From Muribaculaceae bacterium (GTDB taxonomy: Bacteria; Bacteroidota; Bacteroidia; Bacteroidales; Muribaculaceae): a DNA stretch of 64,000 nt. The stretch covers positions 1 through 64,000 of the forward strand of contig VSPM01000002.1 in NCBI GenBank assembly GCA_009775365.1. The letters are read 5' to 3'. The translations under genes were made by a program, and so were the position numbers. The notes under the pieces are model-generated. The model did not search any database. It was not told the DNA's origin and saw only the letters and a program-made list of their open reading frames with translations. This document shows positions 43,708 to 53,225 of this stretch, in pieces. Each line of letters starts with the position of its first letter. The stretch's first letter is position 1.

Positions 43708-46113
43708 ATGAATAAGATAATACCTGCTGCGCTCCTGTTCTGCTCTTTGTCGGCTTTCGCCAAAGGCGACAAGGCGCATAACGACCCCGGGACGTTCAAC
43801 CCTGTGATTCCGGGATATTTCGCTGACCCTACGCTCAAAAAATTCGGCGACACATACTACGTGTATGCCACTACCGACGGCAGCGGCGCGGGGTTCGGCC
43901 CTGCACAGCTCTGGCAGAGCAAAGACCTTGTGAACTGGACTCTCATGCCCATGAACTGGCCTGACAGCCACTGGATATGGGCGCCCGACGTGCTTCACAA
44001 TGCCAACGACGGCAAGTATTATTATGTGTACTGCCAGCCTTGTCAGATTCATGTGGGCGCGGGAGAGACTCCCCGCGGCCCATGGAAAAACATTCTTGGA
44101 GAAAGCGAGGCGGTGCTTGTGCCTGACAGGTTTGTGACCAACGCCATAACCCTCGACGGGCAGACGTTTGTTGACGACGACGGATCCATATATATGTACT
44201 GGGGCACATGGGGAATATATGACGGCTTCGGATGCGGCGCCGGGAAACTTAACCCCGACATGAAAGGGTTTTCTGAAACCAGGCTGATTCCGAACACGGA
44301 GGCTACAGATTTCTTTGAGGCTCCGTATGTGCTGAAAAAGAATGGCACATATTATTTTATGTATTCTTCCGGCTCCTGCCATGACCACACATATCGTGTG
44401 CAATATGCCACAAGCGACAAGCCTCTTGGCCCCTACACATATCAGGGATGCATACTTGAAACAAACGCCGACGGCTCTGTACACGGCCCCGGCCACCACA
44501 GTGTGTTTCAAGACGGCAAGGACTACTACATAGTGTATCACCGTCATGACAATCCTCACTCAAACCGGGGATTCCACCGCCAGGTCTGCATCGACAAAAT
44601 GGAGTTTGACAAAGACGGCAAGATTCTGCCCATAAAGGCCACTCATGACGGCATAGGTTATCTCGGGAAAGCCACTGCCTCAAAGAAAAATCTTGCACAC
44701 GGCAAGAAAGTTAAGGCCTCCTCTTTCTATGATGACAATTTCAAACCTGAATATGCCGTAGACGACAACAACGGCACTCTCTGGCGCCCTGCCGGAATGG
44801 GACAGGAATGGATTGAAATCGACCTCGGAGGGAAGAAAAACATCAAAACCATCTGGACTCAGTGGGAATATGGCACTCAGTTCTACCAGTATCTCATCGA
44901 GACATCGCCCGACGGCAAGATTTGGGAAGTGTTTGCCGACAAGCGCAACAATCGACTGGCAGGAAGCCCGATGGTTGATTTCGGCAACACCGATGCCCGC
45001 TATGTGCGCATAACCTCTACAGGAGGTGAGAAGGCCGGATTCAACGGCGCCCTCTGGAATGTGAAGGTGTTCGACTCCGTGGAGGCAAAGTCTCCGCAAC
45101 AATGGCTCGGACTCACCGGCGCCGATTGGGACGGACGCGAATGGCAGAACAACCAGGGCCAGCTCGGCGGCTCTTTCAAGCTCCTTAAAGGGAAAGCCTA
45201 TTCTAAACGCATAGGCGGAAAAGAGGCTATCGTGATCGACCCGAAATCTGAACTGGTGTTTGAGAACGACCTTATAAAATCATCAAAAGATTACACCGCT
45301 TCTGCCGTGACATTCAAAGACAATCAATGGGTTGCCGTCGACATGGAGAAATCGCTGTCGAAAGGGAAGTTCACCATCAAGACCAAGAAAGAGCCGCTTA
45401 TCCTGGCTGACCTGCGCTACTACAACTGGAAACTCACTGACGCAGAGAAGACCTTCGACGCCACAAACTCTATACGCCGCCAGCCGGTGGCAGACCGCGC
45501 TCTCAAAGGAACGGTTGTTGAAATCAACGCCTCTCCATTCAATGCAGGCGACACTGTGACATATATTCCCAACAACGGAATATCCGGTTATTTCGAGACT
45601 CTTCAGGCCCCGGCCATCGTGGAGGAAGTGAAAGGGAAGAAAGGGTTCAGATTCGACGGCGAAACATTCTACCGCTCAAGCTTCCCCCTGCCGGCAACTA
45701 TGCGCGACAACGCGCCCTACACTCTCGAAGCCGTGATTCTAAATCCGGAAATCGCTGAGAATGAATGCTATGCTGACTTCACCACAAGTCACAACGAAAT
45801 GGAGAAAATCATGGGAGTGAACGGCACAGAGCCTCGATGCGGCGTGATGCAGCATTACGGATGGTATGAAGACGCCGGCTGGAAAGATGTCAAGAATCTC
45901 GAAGGCGAATGGCAACATATCTACGTGTGCTTCGACGGACGCATAGAAAAGGTGTATATCAACGGCAAGCTCGTGAGCGAAAAAGACATCCAGCTCCTCG
46001 TGAAGCCTTCTCAGTTTGTCACTCTCGGACGCAATGCCGAAAACGAATGGCCATTTACAGGATATATCCATTCATTGCGTCTTTCCGACGAGTTCATACC
46101 TTTTGAGAATTGA
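43708..46113 (+). CDS. Secreted GH43 glycosidase with CBM32-like and LamG-like domains
   Basis: The 801-residue protein has a signal peptide (to about residue 19) and a five-bladed GH43 domain (about 28-325). The catalytic triad is recognisable: Asp40 in YFADPT, Asp157/158 in VDDDGSIYMYWG, and Glu204 in FFEAPYVL. An F5/8 C-type (CBM32-like) domain spans about 330-455 (AVDDNNGTLWR, WIEIDLGGKKNIKTIWTQWEYG). The remainder ends in a concanavalin/LamG-like domain (about 635-801, YTLEAVILNPEIAENE, GYIHSLRLSDEFIP). GH43 enzymes are usually alpha-L-arabinofuranosidases, xylosidases or exo-galactanases; the subfamily cannot be fixed by eye. Context favours arabinose removal. Confidence 0.88.
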   Translation: MNKIIPAALLFCSLSAFAKGDKAHNDPGTFNPVIPGYFADPTLKKFGDTYYVYATTDGSGAGFGPAQLWQSKDLVNWTLMPMNWPDSHWIWAPDVLHNANDGKYYYVYCQPCQIHVGAGETPRGPWKNILGESEAVLVPDRFVTNAITLDGQTFVDDDGSIYMYWGTWGIYDGFGCGAGKLNPDMKGFSETRLIPNTEATDFFEAPYVLKKNGTYYFMYSSGSCHDHTYRVQYATSDKPLGPYTYQGCILETNADGSVHGPGHHSVFQDGKDYYIVYHRHDNPHSNRGFHRQVCIDKMEFDKDGKILPIKATHDGIGYLGKATASKKNLAHGKKVKASSFYDDNFKPEYAVDDNNGTLWRPAGMGQEWIEIDLGGKKNIKTIWTQWEYGTQFYQYLIETSPDGKIWEVFADKRNNRLAGSPMVDFGNTDARYVRITSTGGEKAGFNGALWNVKVFDSVEAKSPQQWLGLTGADWDGREWQNNQGQLGGSFKLLKGKAYSKRIGGKEAIVIDPKSELVFENDLIKSSKDYTASAVTFKDNQWVAVDMEKSLSKGKFTIKTKKEPLILADLRYYNWKLTDAEKTFDATNSIRRQPVADRALKGTVVEINASPFNAGDTVTYIPNNGISGYFETLQAPAIVEEVKGKKGFRFDGETFYRSSFPLPATMRDNAPYTLEAVILNPEIAENECYADFTTSHNEMEKIMGVNGTEPRCGVMQHYGWYEDAGWKDVKNLEGEWQHIYVCFDGRIEKVYINGKLVSEKDIQLLVKPSQFVTLGRNAENEWPFTGYIHSLRLSDEFIPFEN

Positions 46114-46157
46114 GAATTTAAAATCGACTACAGTAATTTCAAAAATAACCTATCATC

Positions 46158-48566
46158 ATGAAAAAATTAATGACAGCCGCCCTGGTTGCGTCTCTTGCCT
46201 TCCCCGCGTTGGCAAAAGCTCCGAAAGCCGGCCACGGCTATCCCATCAACCCGGTGCCTTTCACTTCGGTGAAAGTTACCGACGATTTCTGGGGTCAGCG
46301 TCTCAAAGCGAGCCGCGAAGTCACTATCCCTTTGGCATTCAGCAAATGCGAAGAGACCGGCCGCTACGAGAACTTCATTAAAGCCGCCAACCCTTCCGAC
46401 ACTATCCACGTAGGTGGCCTCGCCTTCGACGACACCGACGTCTACAAGACTATCGAGGGTGCCAGCTATCTGCTTCAGACTTACCCCGACAAGCGCCTTG
46501 AGAACTATATCGACAGTGTGCTTGTGATTGTGGCCGCAGCCCAGGAGCCTGACGGCTATCTCTACACTTCCCGCACAATGAACCCCAAGCATCCTCACGA
46601 GTGGGCCGGCTCAAAACGCTGGGAAATGGTGGAAGACCTCAGCCATGAGTTTTATAACCTCGGCCACATGGTGGAAGGCGCGATAGCACACTATCAGGCC
46701 ACAGGAAAGCGAAATTTCCTCGACATCGCAATCAAATATGCCGACTGTGTTTGCCGCGAGATTGGCGACGGGCCTAACCAGGTTGCCCGCGTTCCGGGCC
46801 ATCAGATTGCAGAGATGGCTCTTGCCAAGCTCTACCTCGTGACAGGCGACAAGAAATATCTCGACCAGGCCAAATATTTTCTCGACAAGCGCGGCTACAC
46901 ATCCCGCACCGACGAATATAGCCAGGCTCACAAACCTGTGATTGAGCAGGATGAGGCTGTAGGACACGCTGTGCGCGCCGCATATATGTATGCCGGCATG
47001 GCCGATGTGGCCGCCCTCACCGGCGACTCCGCATATATCAATGCCATCGACCGCATATGGGACAATATCGTGGGCAAAAAATATTACATCACCGGCGGCA
47101 TCGGCGCCACAAGCAATGGCGAGGCGTTTGGAAAGAACTACGAACTCCCCAACATGTCGGCCTACTGCGAGACTTGCGCCGCTATCGGAAACGTGTATGT
47201 TAACCACCGTCTTTTCCTACTCCACGGCGATTCAAGATATTATGACGTTGCGGAACGCACTCTCTACAACGGCCTTATCTCCGGCGTGGCTCTCGACGGA
47301 GGCGGCTTCTTCTATCCCAACCCGCTCGAAAGCATGGGCCAGCACCAGCGTCAGCCCTGGTTCGGCTGCGCATGCTGCCCGTCGAACATAGCCCGCTTCA
47401 TCCCCTCGCTGCCCGGCTATGTGTATGCCGTGAAAGATAACGATGTGTATGTGAACCTATTCATGTCGAACAACGCCAACCTCGACGTAAACGGCAAGCA
47501 GGTTGCCATAAGCCAGCAGACAAACTATCCCTGGAATGGACACATAGCTCTCACCGTAGACAAGAACAAGGCCGGAAACTTCGATCTCAAGCTCCGCATC
47601 CCCGGATGGGTGAAAAACAAACCTGTGCCCAGCGATCTTTACGCCTACAGCGACGGCAAGCGCCTCGGCTATTCTGTGACTGTAAACGGACAGCCGGCGG
47701 AAGGCTCACTCACTCCCGACGGCTACTACACCATCGGACGCAACTGGAAGAAGGGCGACAAAGTGGAACTCCACCTCGACATGGAGCCCCGCACAGTCAA
47801 AGCCAACAACAAGGTTGAAGCCGACCGTGGCCGAATAGCCGTTGAACGCGGGCCTATCGTGTATTGTGCTGAATGGCCTGACAATGACTTCGACGTGCTC
47901 AGCATCTTCGTGAATCAGAAACCCAAGTTCACTGTCACTGAGAAGCCTGAACTCCTTGAAGGTCTTGTGGTACTCTCCACCGACGGCCAGACCCTCGGCT
48001 ACGACAACAATGGCCGCCTCGTGACTAAAGATGTGAAACTCAATCTCATACCCTACTACGCATGGTGCCATCGCGGCAGCGGCAACATGGCGGTATGGCT
48101 TCCGCAGGAATTGAGCGCTTCGCGTCCGGTAATGCCACCCACATTGGCATCCAAGAGCAAAATCAACGCATCCTCCGAGATGTATTCACTCTCTTCTCTC
48201 AACGACCGCCTTGTCCCGAAAGATGAGAACGACCGCTCAGTTCCCTACACCCACTGGTGGCCGAAACAGGGCACTACTGAATGGCTATCTTACGAGCTTC
48301 CTTCAGAGGAGGCAGTGCAGAGCGCTACCGTATACTGGTATGACGACGGCCCCTGGGGCGGATGCCGCGTGCCAAAGTCATGGAAACTCTATTATAAGGA
48401 TGCTTCCGGCAACTGGCAGCCTGTGACCGGCGCCGACAATTACGGCCTCGCAAAAGGCACTCCCAACACCGTGAACTTCGACCCAGTGAAGACATCTGCC
48501 ATGAAGCTTGAAGTCGAGCTCCCCGACGACAACTCCACCGGCATCTTCGAATGGAGCCTCGACTAA
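46158..48566 (+). CDS. Second exported GH127 beta-L-arabinofuranosidase
   Basis: The 802-residue protein has a signal peptide (MKKLMTAALVASLAFPALA). Its GH127 domain carries Glu338 and Cys340 in YCETC, the same residue numbers as published for HypBA1, plus Cys406-Cys407 in CACCPSN. A C-terminal beta-domain (about 675-802, SATVYWYDDGPWGGCRVPKSW) resembles that of the first GH127. The two are clearly related but well diverged, so they may cut different linkages or positions. It is last in the plus-strand arm and is followed by a 44-bp palindrome. Confidence 0.92.
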   Translation: MKKLMTAALVASLAFPALAKAPKAGHGYPINPVPFTSVKVTDDFWGQRLKASREVTIPLAFSKCEETGRYENFIKAANPSDTIHVGGLAFDDTDVYKTIEGASYLLQTYPDKRLENYIDSVLVIVAAAQEPDGYLYTSRTMNPKHPHEWAGSKRWEMVEDLSHEFYNLGHMVEGAIAHYQATGKRNFLDIAIKYADCVCREIGDGPNQVARVPGHQIAEMALAKLYLVTGDKKYLDQAKYFLDKRGYTSRTDEYSQAHKPVIEQDEAVGHAVRAAYMYAGMADVAALTGDSAYINAIDRIWDNIVGKKYYITGGIGATSNGEAFGKNYELPNMSAYCETCAAIGNVYVNHRLFLLHGDSRYYDVAERTLYNGLISGVALDGGGFFYPNPLESMGQHQRQPWFGCACCPSNIARFIPSLPGYVYAVKDNDVYVNLFMSNNANLDVNGKQVAISQQTNYPWNGHIALTVDKNKAGNFDLKLRIPGWVKNKPVPSDLYAYSDGKRLGYSVTVNGQPAEGSLTPDGYYTIGRNWKKGDKVELHLDMEPRTVKANNKVEADRGRIAVERGPIVYCAEWPDNDFDVLSIFVNQKPKFTVTEKPELLEGLVVLSTDGQTLGYDNNGRLVTKDVKLNLIPYYAWCHRGSGNMAVWLPQELSASRPVMPPTLASKSKINASSEMYSLSSLNDRLVPKDENDRSVPYTHWWPKQGTTEWLSYELPSEEAVQSATVYWYDDGPWGGCRVPKSWKLYYKDASGNWQPVTGADNYGLAKGTPNTVNFDPVKTSAMKLEVELPDDNSTGIFEWSLD

Positions 48567-48592
48567 TCTCGACTCCATTCTACACATAACAT

Positions 48593-48636
48593 AACATCAA
48601 AGCCATGCAAATTTAAATTTGCATGGCTTTGATGTT
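48593..48636 (+). terminator. 44-bp perfect palindrome after the GH127 gene
   Basis: Two 22-nt arms (48593-48614 and 48615-48636) are exactly complementary with no spacer; the core is GCAAATTTAAATTTGC. It probably ends the plus-strand arm of the locus. Confidence 0.7.
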
Positions 48637-48732
48637 ACCATGTTTTCACAACACTCCTGTCATTTCATTTCCCTCCTCTTTTAAAGAATGATTAAATCTA
48701 TTTATAATGTGGCAAATACTGATAATTTTATT

Positions 48733-48740
48733 TAAATTTG
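48733..48740 (+). promoter_or_regulatory. -7 box for leuB
   Basis: TAAATTTG at 48733-48740 matches TAnnTTTG; no sharp -33 element is seen. The leader would be about 35 nt. Confidence 0.45.
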
Positions 48741-48781
48741 CAAAATAAAAACCATGAACCACCTCTTATATTGAAAACATT

Positions 48782-49843
48782 ATGAACCTAAAAATCGCAG
48801 TACTTCCGGGCGACGGAATCGGGCCGGAGATATCCGTGCAAGGCGTGGCCGTAATGAATGCCGCATGTGAAAAGTTCGGCCATAAGGTCTCCTATGAATA
48901 CGCCATCTGCGGAGCCGATGCCATAGAAAAGACCGGCGACCCTTTTCCGGAAGAGACTTTCAGAATCTGCATGAATGCCGATGCCGTGCTTTTCTCTGCC
49001 GTGGGCGACCCTAAATTTGACAATGACCCAACAGCCTCGGTGCGCCCCGAACAAGGGCTTCTGGCAATGAGAAAGAGACTGGGGCTTTTCGCTAATATCC
49101 GCCCTATCGAGACGTTCGATTGCCTCCTTCATAAATCGCCGCTCAAAGACGATATTGTAAGAGGTGCCGATTTCATATGCATCCGCGAACTCACGGGAGG
49201 GATGTATTTCGGAGAAAAATACCGCGACAATGACAAAGCATTTGACACCAACATCTACACACGTCCTGAAATTGAACGTATTTTGCAGGTGGCTTATGAT
49301 TATGCCATGCATCGCCGCAGGCATGTAACGGTCATCGACAAGGCAAACATACTCGACACTTCCCGCCTATGGCGCAAGGTTGCCAAAGAATTTGCCGATA
49401 AATATCCTGAAGCCACGACAGATTATATGTTTGTTGACTATGCATCCATGAGAATTATTCAAGAACCCGGATTTTTCGATGTCATAGTCACGGAAAACAC
49501 ATTCGGCGACATCCTTACCGACGAGGCAAGCTGCATTTCCGGCTCCATGGGGCTTCTGCCGTCGGCATCCACCGGCGAACACACTCCCGTGTTTGAGCCG
49601 GTGCATGGCTCGTGGCCTCAGGCAAAGGGACTGAACATCGCCAACCCGCTTGCCCAGATTCTCTCTGTGGCCATGCTGTTTGAATATTTCAATCTCACTG
49701 AAGAAGGGGCCTTAATCCGCAAAGCCGTCAAGGCTTCTCTCGACGCGAATGTGCGCACGCCTGAGATTCAAACGGAGGGAGAACCTTTCTATGGCACCCG
49801 CGAAGTCGGAGCCTGGATTGCCGACTATATCCGCAACGCCTGA
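48782..49843 (+). CDS. leuB: 3-isopropylmalate dehydrogenase
   Basis: The 353-residue protein has the full LeuB signature: [10 protein letters not shown] at the N-terminus, [21 protein letters not shown], the ELTGGMYFG loop, and the substrate/NAD motif [30 protein letters not shown]. It oxidises 3-isopropylmalate in leucine synthesis. Other leu genes are not in this window, and the gene stands alone between a terminator and the esterase gene. Confidence 0.95.
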   Translation: MNLKIAVLPGDGIGPEISVQGVAVMNAACEKFGHKVSYEYAICGADAIEKTGDPFPEETFRICMNADAVLFSAVGDPKFDNDPTASVRPEQGLLAMRKRLGLFANIRPIETFDCLLHKSPLKDDIVRGADFICIRELTGGMYFGEKYRDNDKAFDTNIYTRPEIERILQVAYDYAMHRRRHVTVIDKANILDTSRLWRKVAKEFADKYPEATTDYMFVDYASMRIIQEPGFFDVIVTENTFGDILTDEASCISGSMGLLPSASTGEHTPVFEPVHGSWPQAKGLNIANPLAQILSVAMLFEYFNLTEEGALIRKAVKASLDANVRTPEIQTEGEPFYGTREVGAWIADYIRNA

Positions 49844-49876
49844 TTTAACACCTTTCTATAAAAACAGGTCTATAAT

Positions 49877-49907
49877 AAACAGGCTAATCAATCAGAAACA
49901 GGCTAAT
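49877..49907. repeat. 12-bp direct repeat
   Basis: AAACAGGCTAAT occurs at 49877-49888 and 49896-49907 (19-bp period), with a third, weaker copy starting at 49862. It lies in the leader of the esterase gene, where no TAnnTTTG box was seen. Confidence 0.4.
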
Positions 49908-49958
49908 AAAAAGGTGCGCACTCAAATAGTATCTATTAATATCTATTCTCAAAAATAA

Positions 49959-51122
<1,164 letters not shown>

Positions 51123-51130
51123 TCAAGCCG

Positions 51131-52582
51131 TCAGCCAACGACGGTCAACTCCGGCACCCAGGCTTTAACCTTGACAGGCTTGTCAAGACCCCTCACCGGC
51201 ACCGTGGCATCTGTATCGCTGAATACGATGGCCACGGTGTTGTTGCTTTCCGTGTCACGCTTGATTACCACAAGCGCCTTCCCTCCGTTCTTCGGCTCGA
51301 AGAATGTGAACTCGGAAGAGCCTCGCCACATGGCAGGGTTCTCGGCACGAAACTTCATCACCTTTGCCACATAATCGCGCAGTCTGCGCTCATTGTCATT
51401 GCGAGGTTCAAGATGTCCGGTGGTGCGTGCGATGTTGTCTTTCTGCGCGCCGACGGCATCGCGTGTGTCGTCGCCGAACTCGTCGCCGTAGTAGAGGGTT
51501 ATCGGCCCCGAATAAGCAGCGAGAATTGCATGTCGCGTCATCATCTTCTCATAATAATAAGGGTCGGCCGGATTGAAATGGTCGGCAAGGCGATAGCCGT
51601 CGTGGTTTGACAGGAAAAGGTTGGGCATGACCTCATCATTGAGATACCCTCTTGAAGATGCCGGCGAAAGGATCTTCACCACGTCCATCCATCCGTTTTC
51701 AAGACCTTCGGAGACAGTGTCCTGCATCTCACCGCTTATAAGAGCCTTTCCATCGAAATCGAAAGCGCTCTTCAAGCCGCCGTCGCGATAGACGCCACGG
51801 TTGATGACATCTGCCGTTCCCCAGTCTTCACCTACCATATATCCGAGAGTGCCCCACTTCTCGCCGCGTTCGCGACGTGCCTTGGTCAAGTCTTCCACCG
51901 CTCCCCTTATCTCGTTCCAATAATTGTGACCGCCCTGAGTGGCCTGATAAGCCTGGTCGAGGCGCCATCCGTCTATATTGAACTTGTCAATCCAGTAAGT
52001 CGCCACCTCCTTTATATAATCGAGCGAACCGGGATAAGACACATTCCCGGTGCCGCCTTCCGGCCCCCTGTCACATTCAGTCACCGTAACATCGAGTTCA
52101 TAACCCGACGGAGAAGGCTCCGTGACGCCGCCATGATGACCGAACACGCCGTCAAGAATCACATACATTCCACGCTTGTGGGCCTCGTCAACGAGTTCGC
52201 GGAAATCGGCTTCAGTGCCAAAATGCGGGTCAACGGCAAAGAAATTATTAGTAAAATAACCTGTGGCCTGAAGTTTCTCGCCGCCGGAGGCAGTAGAGCT
52301 GTCAAAAATCGGTGTCATCCATATGGCATTCGCCCCCAAGCCCTTGATATGGTCAAGAGAATTGATAATGCCGCGCAGATTACCATTTTTCATGGCATTG
52401 TCCGGTCCCCACATTGCCTTATATCCCGGAGCGCCCGTGGAGTCATTCTGAAACGAGGCCACCATCACCTGATAGATGGTCAGTTCGCGAGGGTCGCCCG
52501 TAAGAGCGGCAGCCCCCCTCAATCCGAAAAAGCCGGCGAGCAACGCCAGCAAAAAAAATCTGAATCTTTTCATGATAAGCAT
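51131..52582 (-). CDS. Secreted GH13 alpha-amylase-family enzyme
   Basis: The protein (483 residues; the ATG at 52573 is equally good) has a signal peptide and a complete GH13 barrel. Region I reads DGVFGHHG, region II DGWRLDQA with nucleophile Asp209, region III VGEDW with acid/base Glu252, and region IV FLSNHDG. A small C-terminal beta-domain ends WVPELTVVG. It cleaves alpha-glucans in the periplasm or outside. It has its own promoter (52674-52704) and no Sus partners here. Confidence 0.92.
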   Translation of the reverse strand: MLIMKRFRFFLLALLAGFFGLRGAAALTGDPRELTIYQVMVASFQNDSTGAPGYKAMWGPDNAMKNGNLRGIINSLDHIKGLGANAIWMTPIFDSSTASGGEKLQATGYFTNNFFAVDPHFGTEADFRELVDEAHKRGMYVILDGVFGHHGGVTEPSPSGYELDVTVTECDRGPEGGTGNVSYPGSLDYIKEVATYWIDKFNIDGWRLDQAYQATQGGHNYWNEIRGAVEDLTKARRERGEKWGTLGYMVGEDWGTADVINRGVYRDGGLKSAFDFDGKALISGEMQDTVSEGLENGWMDVVKILSPASSRGYLNDEVMPNLFLSNHDGYRLADHFNPADPYYYEKMMTRHAILAAYSGPITLYYGDEFGDDTRDAVGAQKDNIARTTGHLEPRNDNERRLRDYVAKVMKFRAENPAMWRGSSEFTFFEPKNGGKALVVIKRDTESNNTVAIVFSDTDATVPVRGLDKPVKVKAWVPELTVVG

Positions 52583-52673
52583 CTATTATAAGAATTTACA
52601 AACAAATATTATAAAACACAATCAAATCCGAAGCGTGAATCATCACAAAACAGCCCCACGCCCGGTTTCCTCA

Positions 52674-52704
52674 CAAAATTAGCAATTCTCTTTTACACTC
52701 GCAA
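52674..52704 (-). promoter_or_regulatory. Promoter of the GH13 gene
   Basis: On the minus strand TTG (52704-52702), about 20 bp, TAATTTTG (52681-52674). The leader is about 85-95 nt. Confidence 0.6.
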
Positions 52705-52958
52705 CACCAATATTAGCCCGACCTTACACCTGTCATCTCCTGCCTCCGTCTTACTGGCCATGCTCCTGTCTTCACCTTCTGCATAACGCATACAAAACGT
52801 GCCACTCAATATATTCTGTATATAGTTCTACTTATCTTATTCATATCTTAACCATATCCCGTTTACTTCTTCTCTATGTCTTTCCGATATTATCAAATTG
52901 TGTGTCAATTTTTGTGTCAAATTATGTCGCAGATTTGAGGAGATTTTGTGGCCCGGAT
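52705..52958. other. Intergenic stretch between amylase and pyr promoters
   Basis: I see no gene, repeat or stable hairpin here. The sequence separates two divergent promoters. Confidence 0.5.
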
Positions 52959-52989
52959 TTTGAGGAATGAGGATTTTTTGCTAACTTTG
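52959..52989 (+). promoter_or_regulatory. Promoter of the pyr operon
   Basis: TTTG (52959-52962), 19 bp, TAACTTTG (52982-52989): both elements and spacing are ideal. The start is expected near 52996, so the leader to pyrC is about 230 nt and contains the leader ORF and attenuator below. Confidence 0.75.
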
Positions 52990-53006
52990 CAGGCAAAATA
53001 AATGAA

Positions 53007-53129
53007 ATGACGACAACATCGGAAAGTCGAATATCGTTTGTTATGCACAACCAGCAGACTAAGCAAAACGGAAGCTTTCGCCTCCCGGCAACTTCCTTTT
53101 TTCAGATATTTGGGGCAGCTCATTGGTGA
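53007..53129 (+). CDS. Leader peptide of the pyr operon (40 codons)
   Basis: ATG at 53007 lies about 11 nt after the predicted transcript start. A 40-codon frame (beginning MTTTSESRISFV, ending SFFQIFGAAHW) stops at TGA 53127-53129. That stop is the first three bases of the 3' arm of the terminator hairpin, so a ribosome finishing the ORF would keep the hairpin from forming. Just before the hairpin the frame crosses a T-rich stretch (53092-53113, TCC TTT TTT ... ATA TTT). In E. coli pyrBI a similar U-rich zone lets RNA polymerase stall when UTP is low and a closely following ribosome blocks termination. An ATG at 53002 opens a two-codon ORF (stop at 53008-53010) overlapping this start. Not homologous to PyrL by eye; the analogy is structural. 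Confidence 0.6.
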   Translation: MTTTSESRISFVMHNQQTKQNGSFRLPATSFFQIFGAAHW

Positions 53130-53143
53130 GTTGCCCTTTTTTT
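53113..53143 (+). terminator. Attenuator terminator upstream of pyrC
   Basis: GGGCAGCTCA (53113-53122), loop TTGG, TGAGTTGCCC (53127-53136) pair over 10 bp with one G-U, followed directly by seven T (53137-53143). It is a textbook Rho-independent terminator placed after the promoter and 83 bp before pyrC. Confidence 0.85.
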
Positions 53144-53225
53144 ATTCCTCTGCCCGGTTTTATTTCAAGCGATTTTATTCATTCCTTTAAGTCATAATCT
53201 CTCATCACTCTAAAAACAGCAAGTT

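Noticed and set aside
52917..53123. Minus-strand 68-codon frame over the pyr leader
   Set aside because: It runs antisense through the pyr promoter, leader ORF and terminator and has no family features; the plus-strand elements explain the region.
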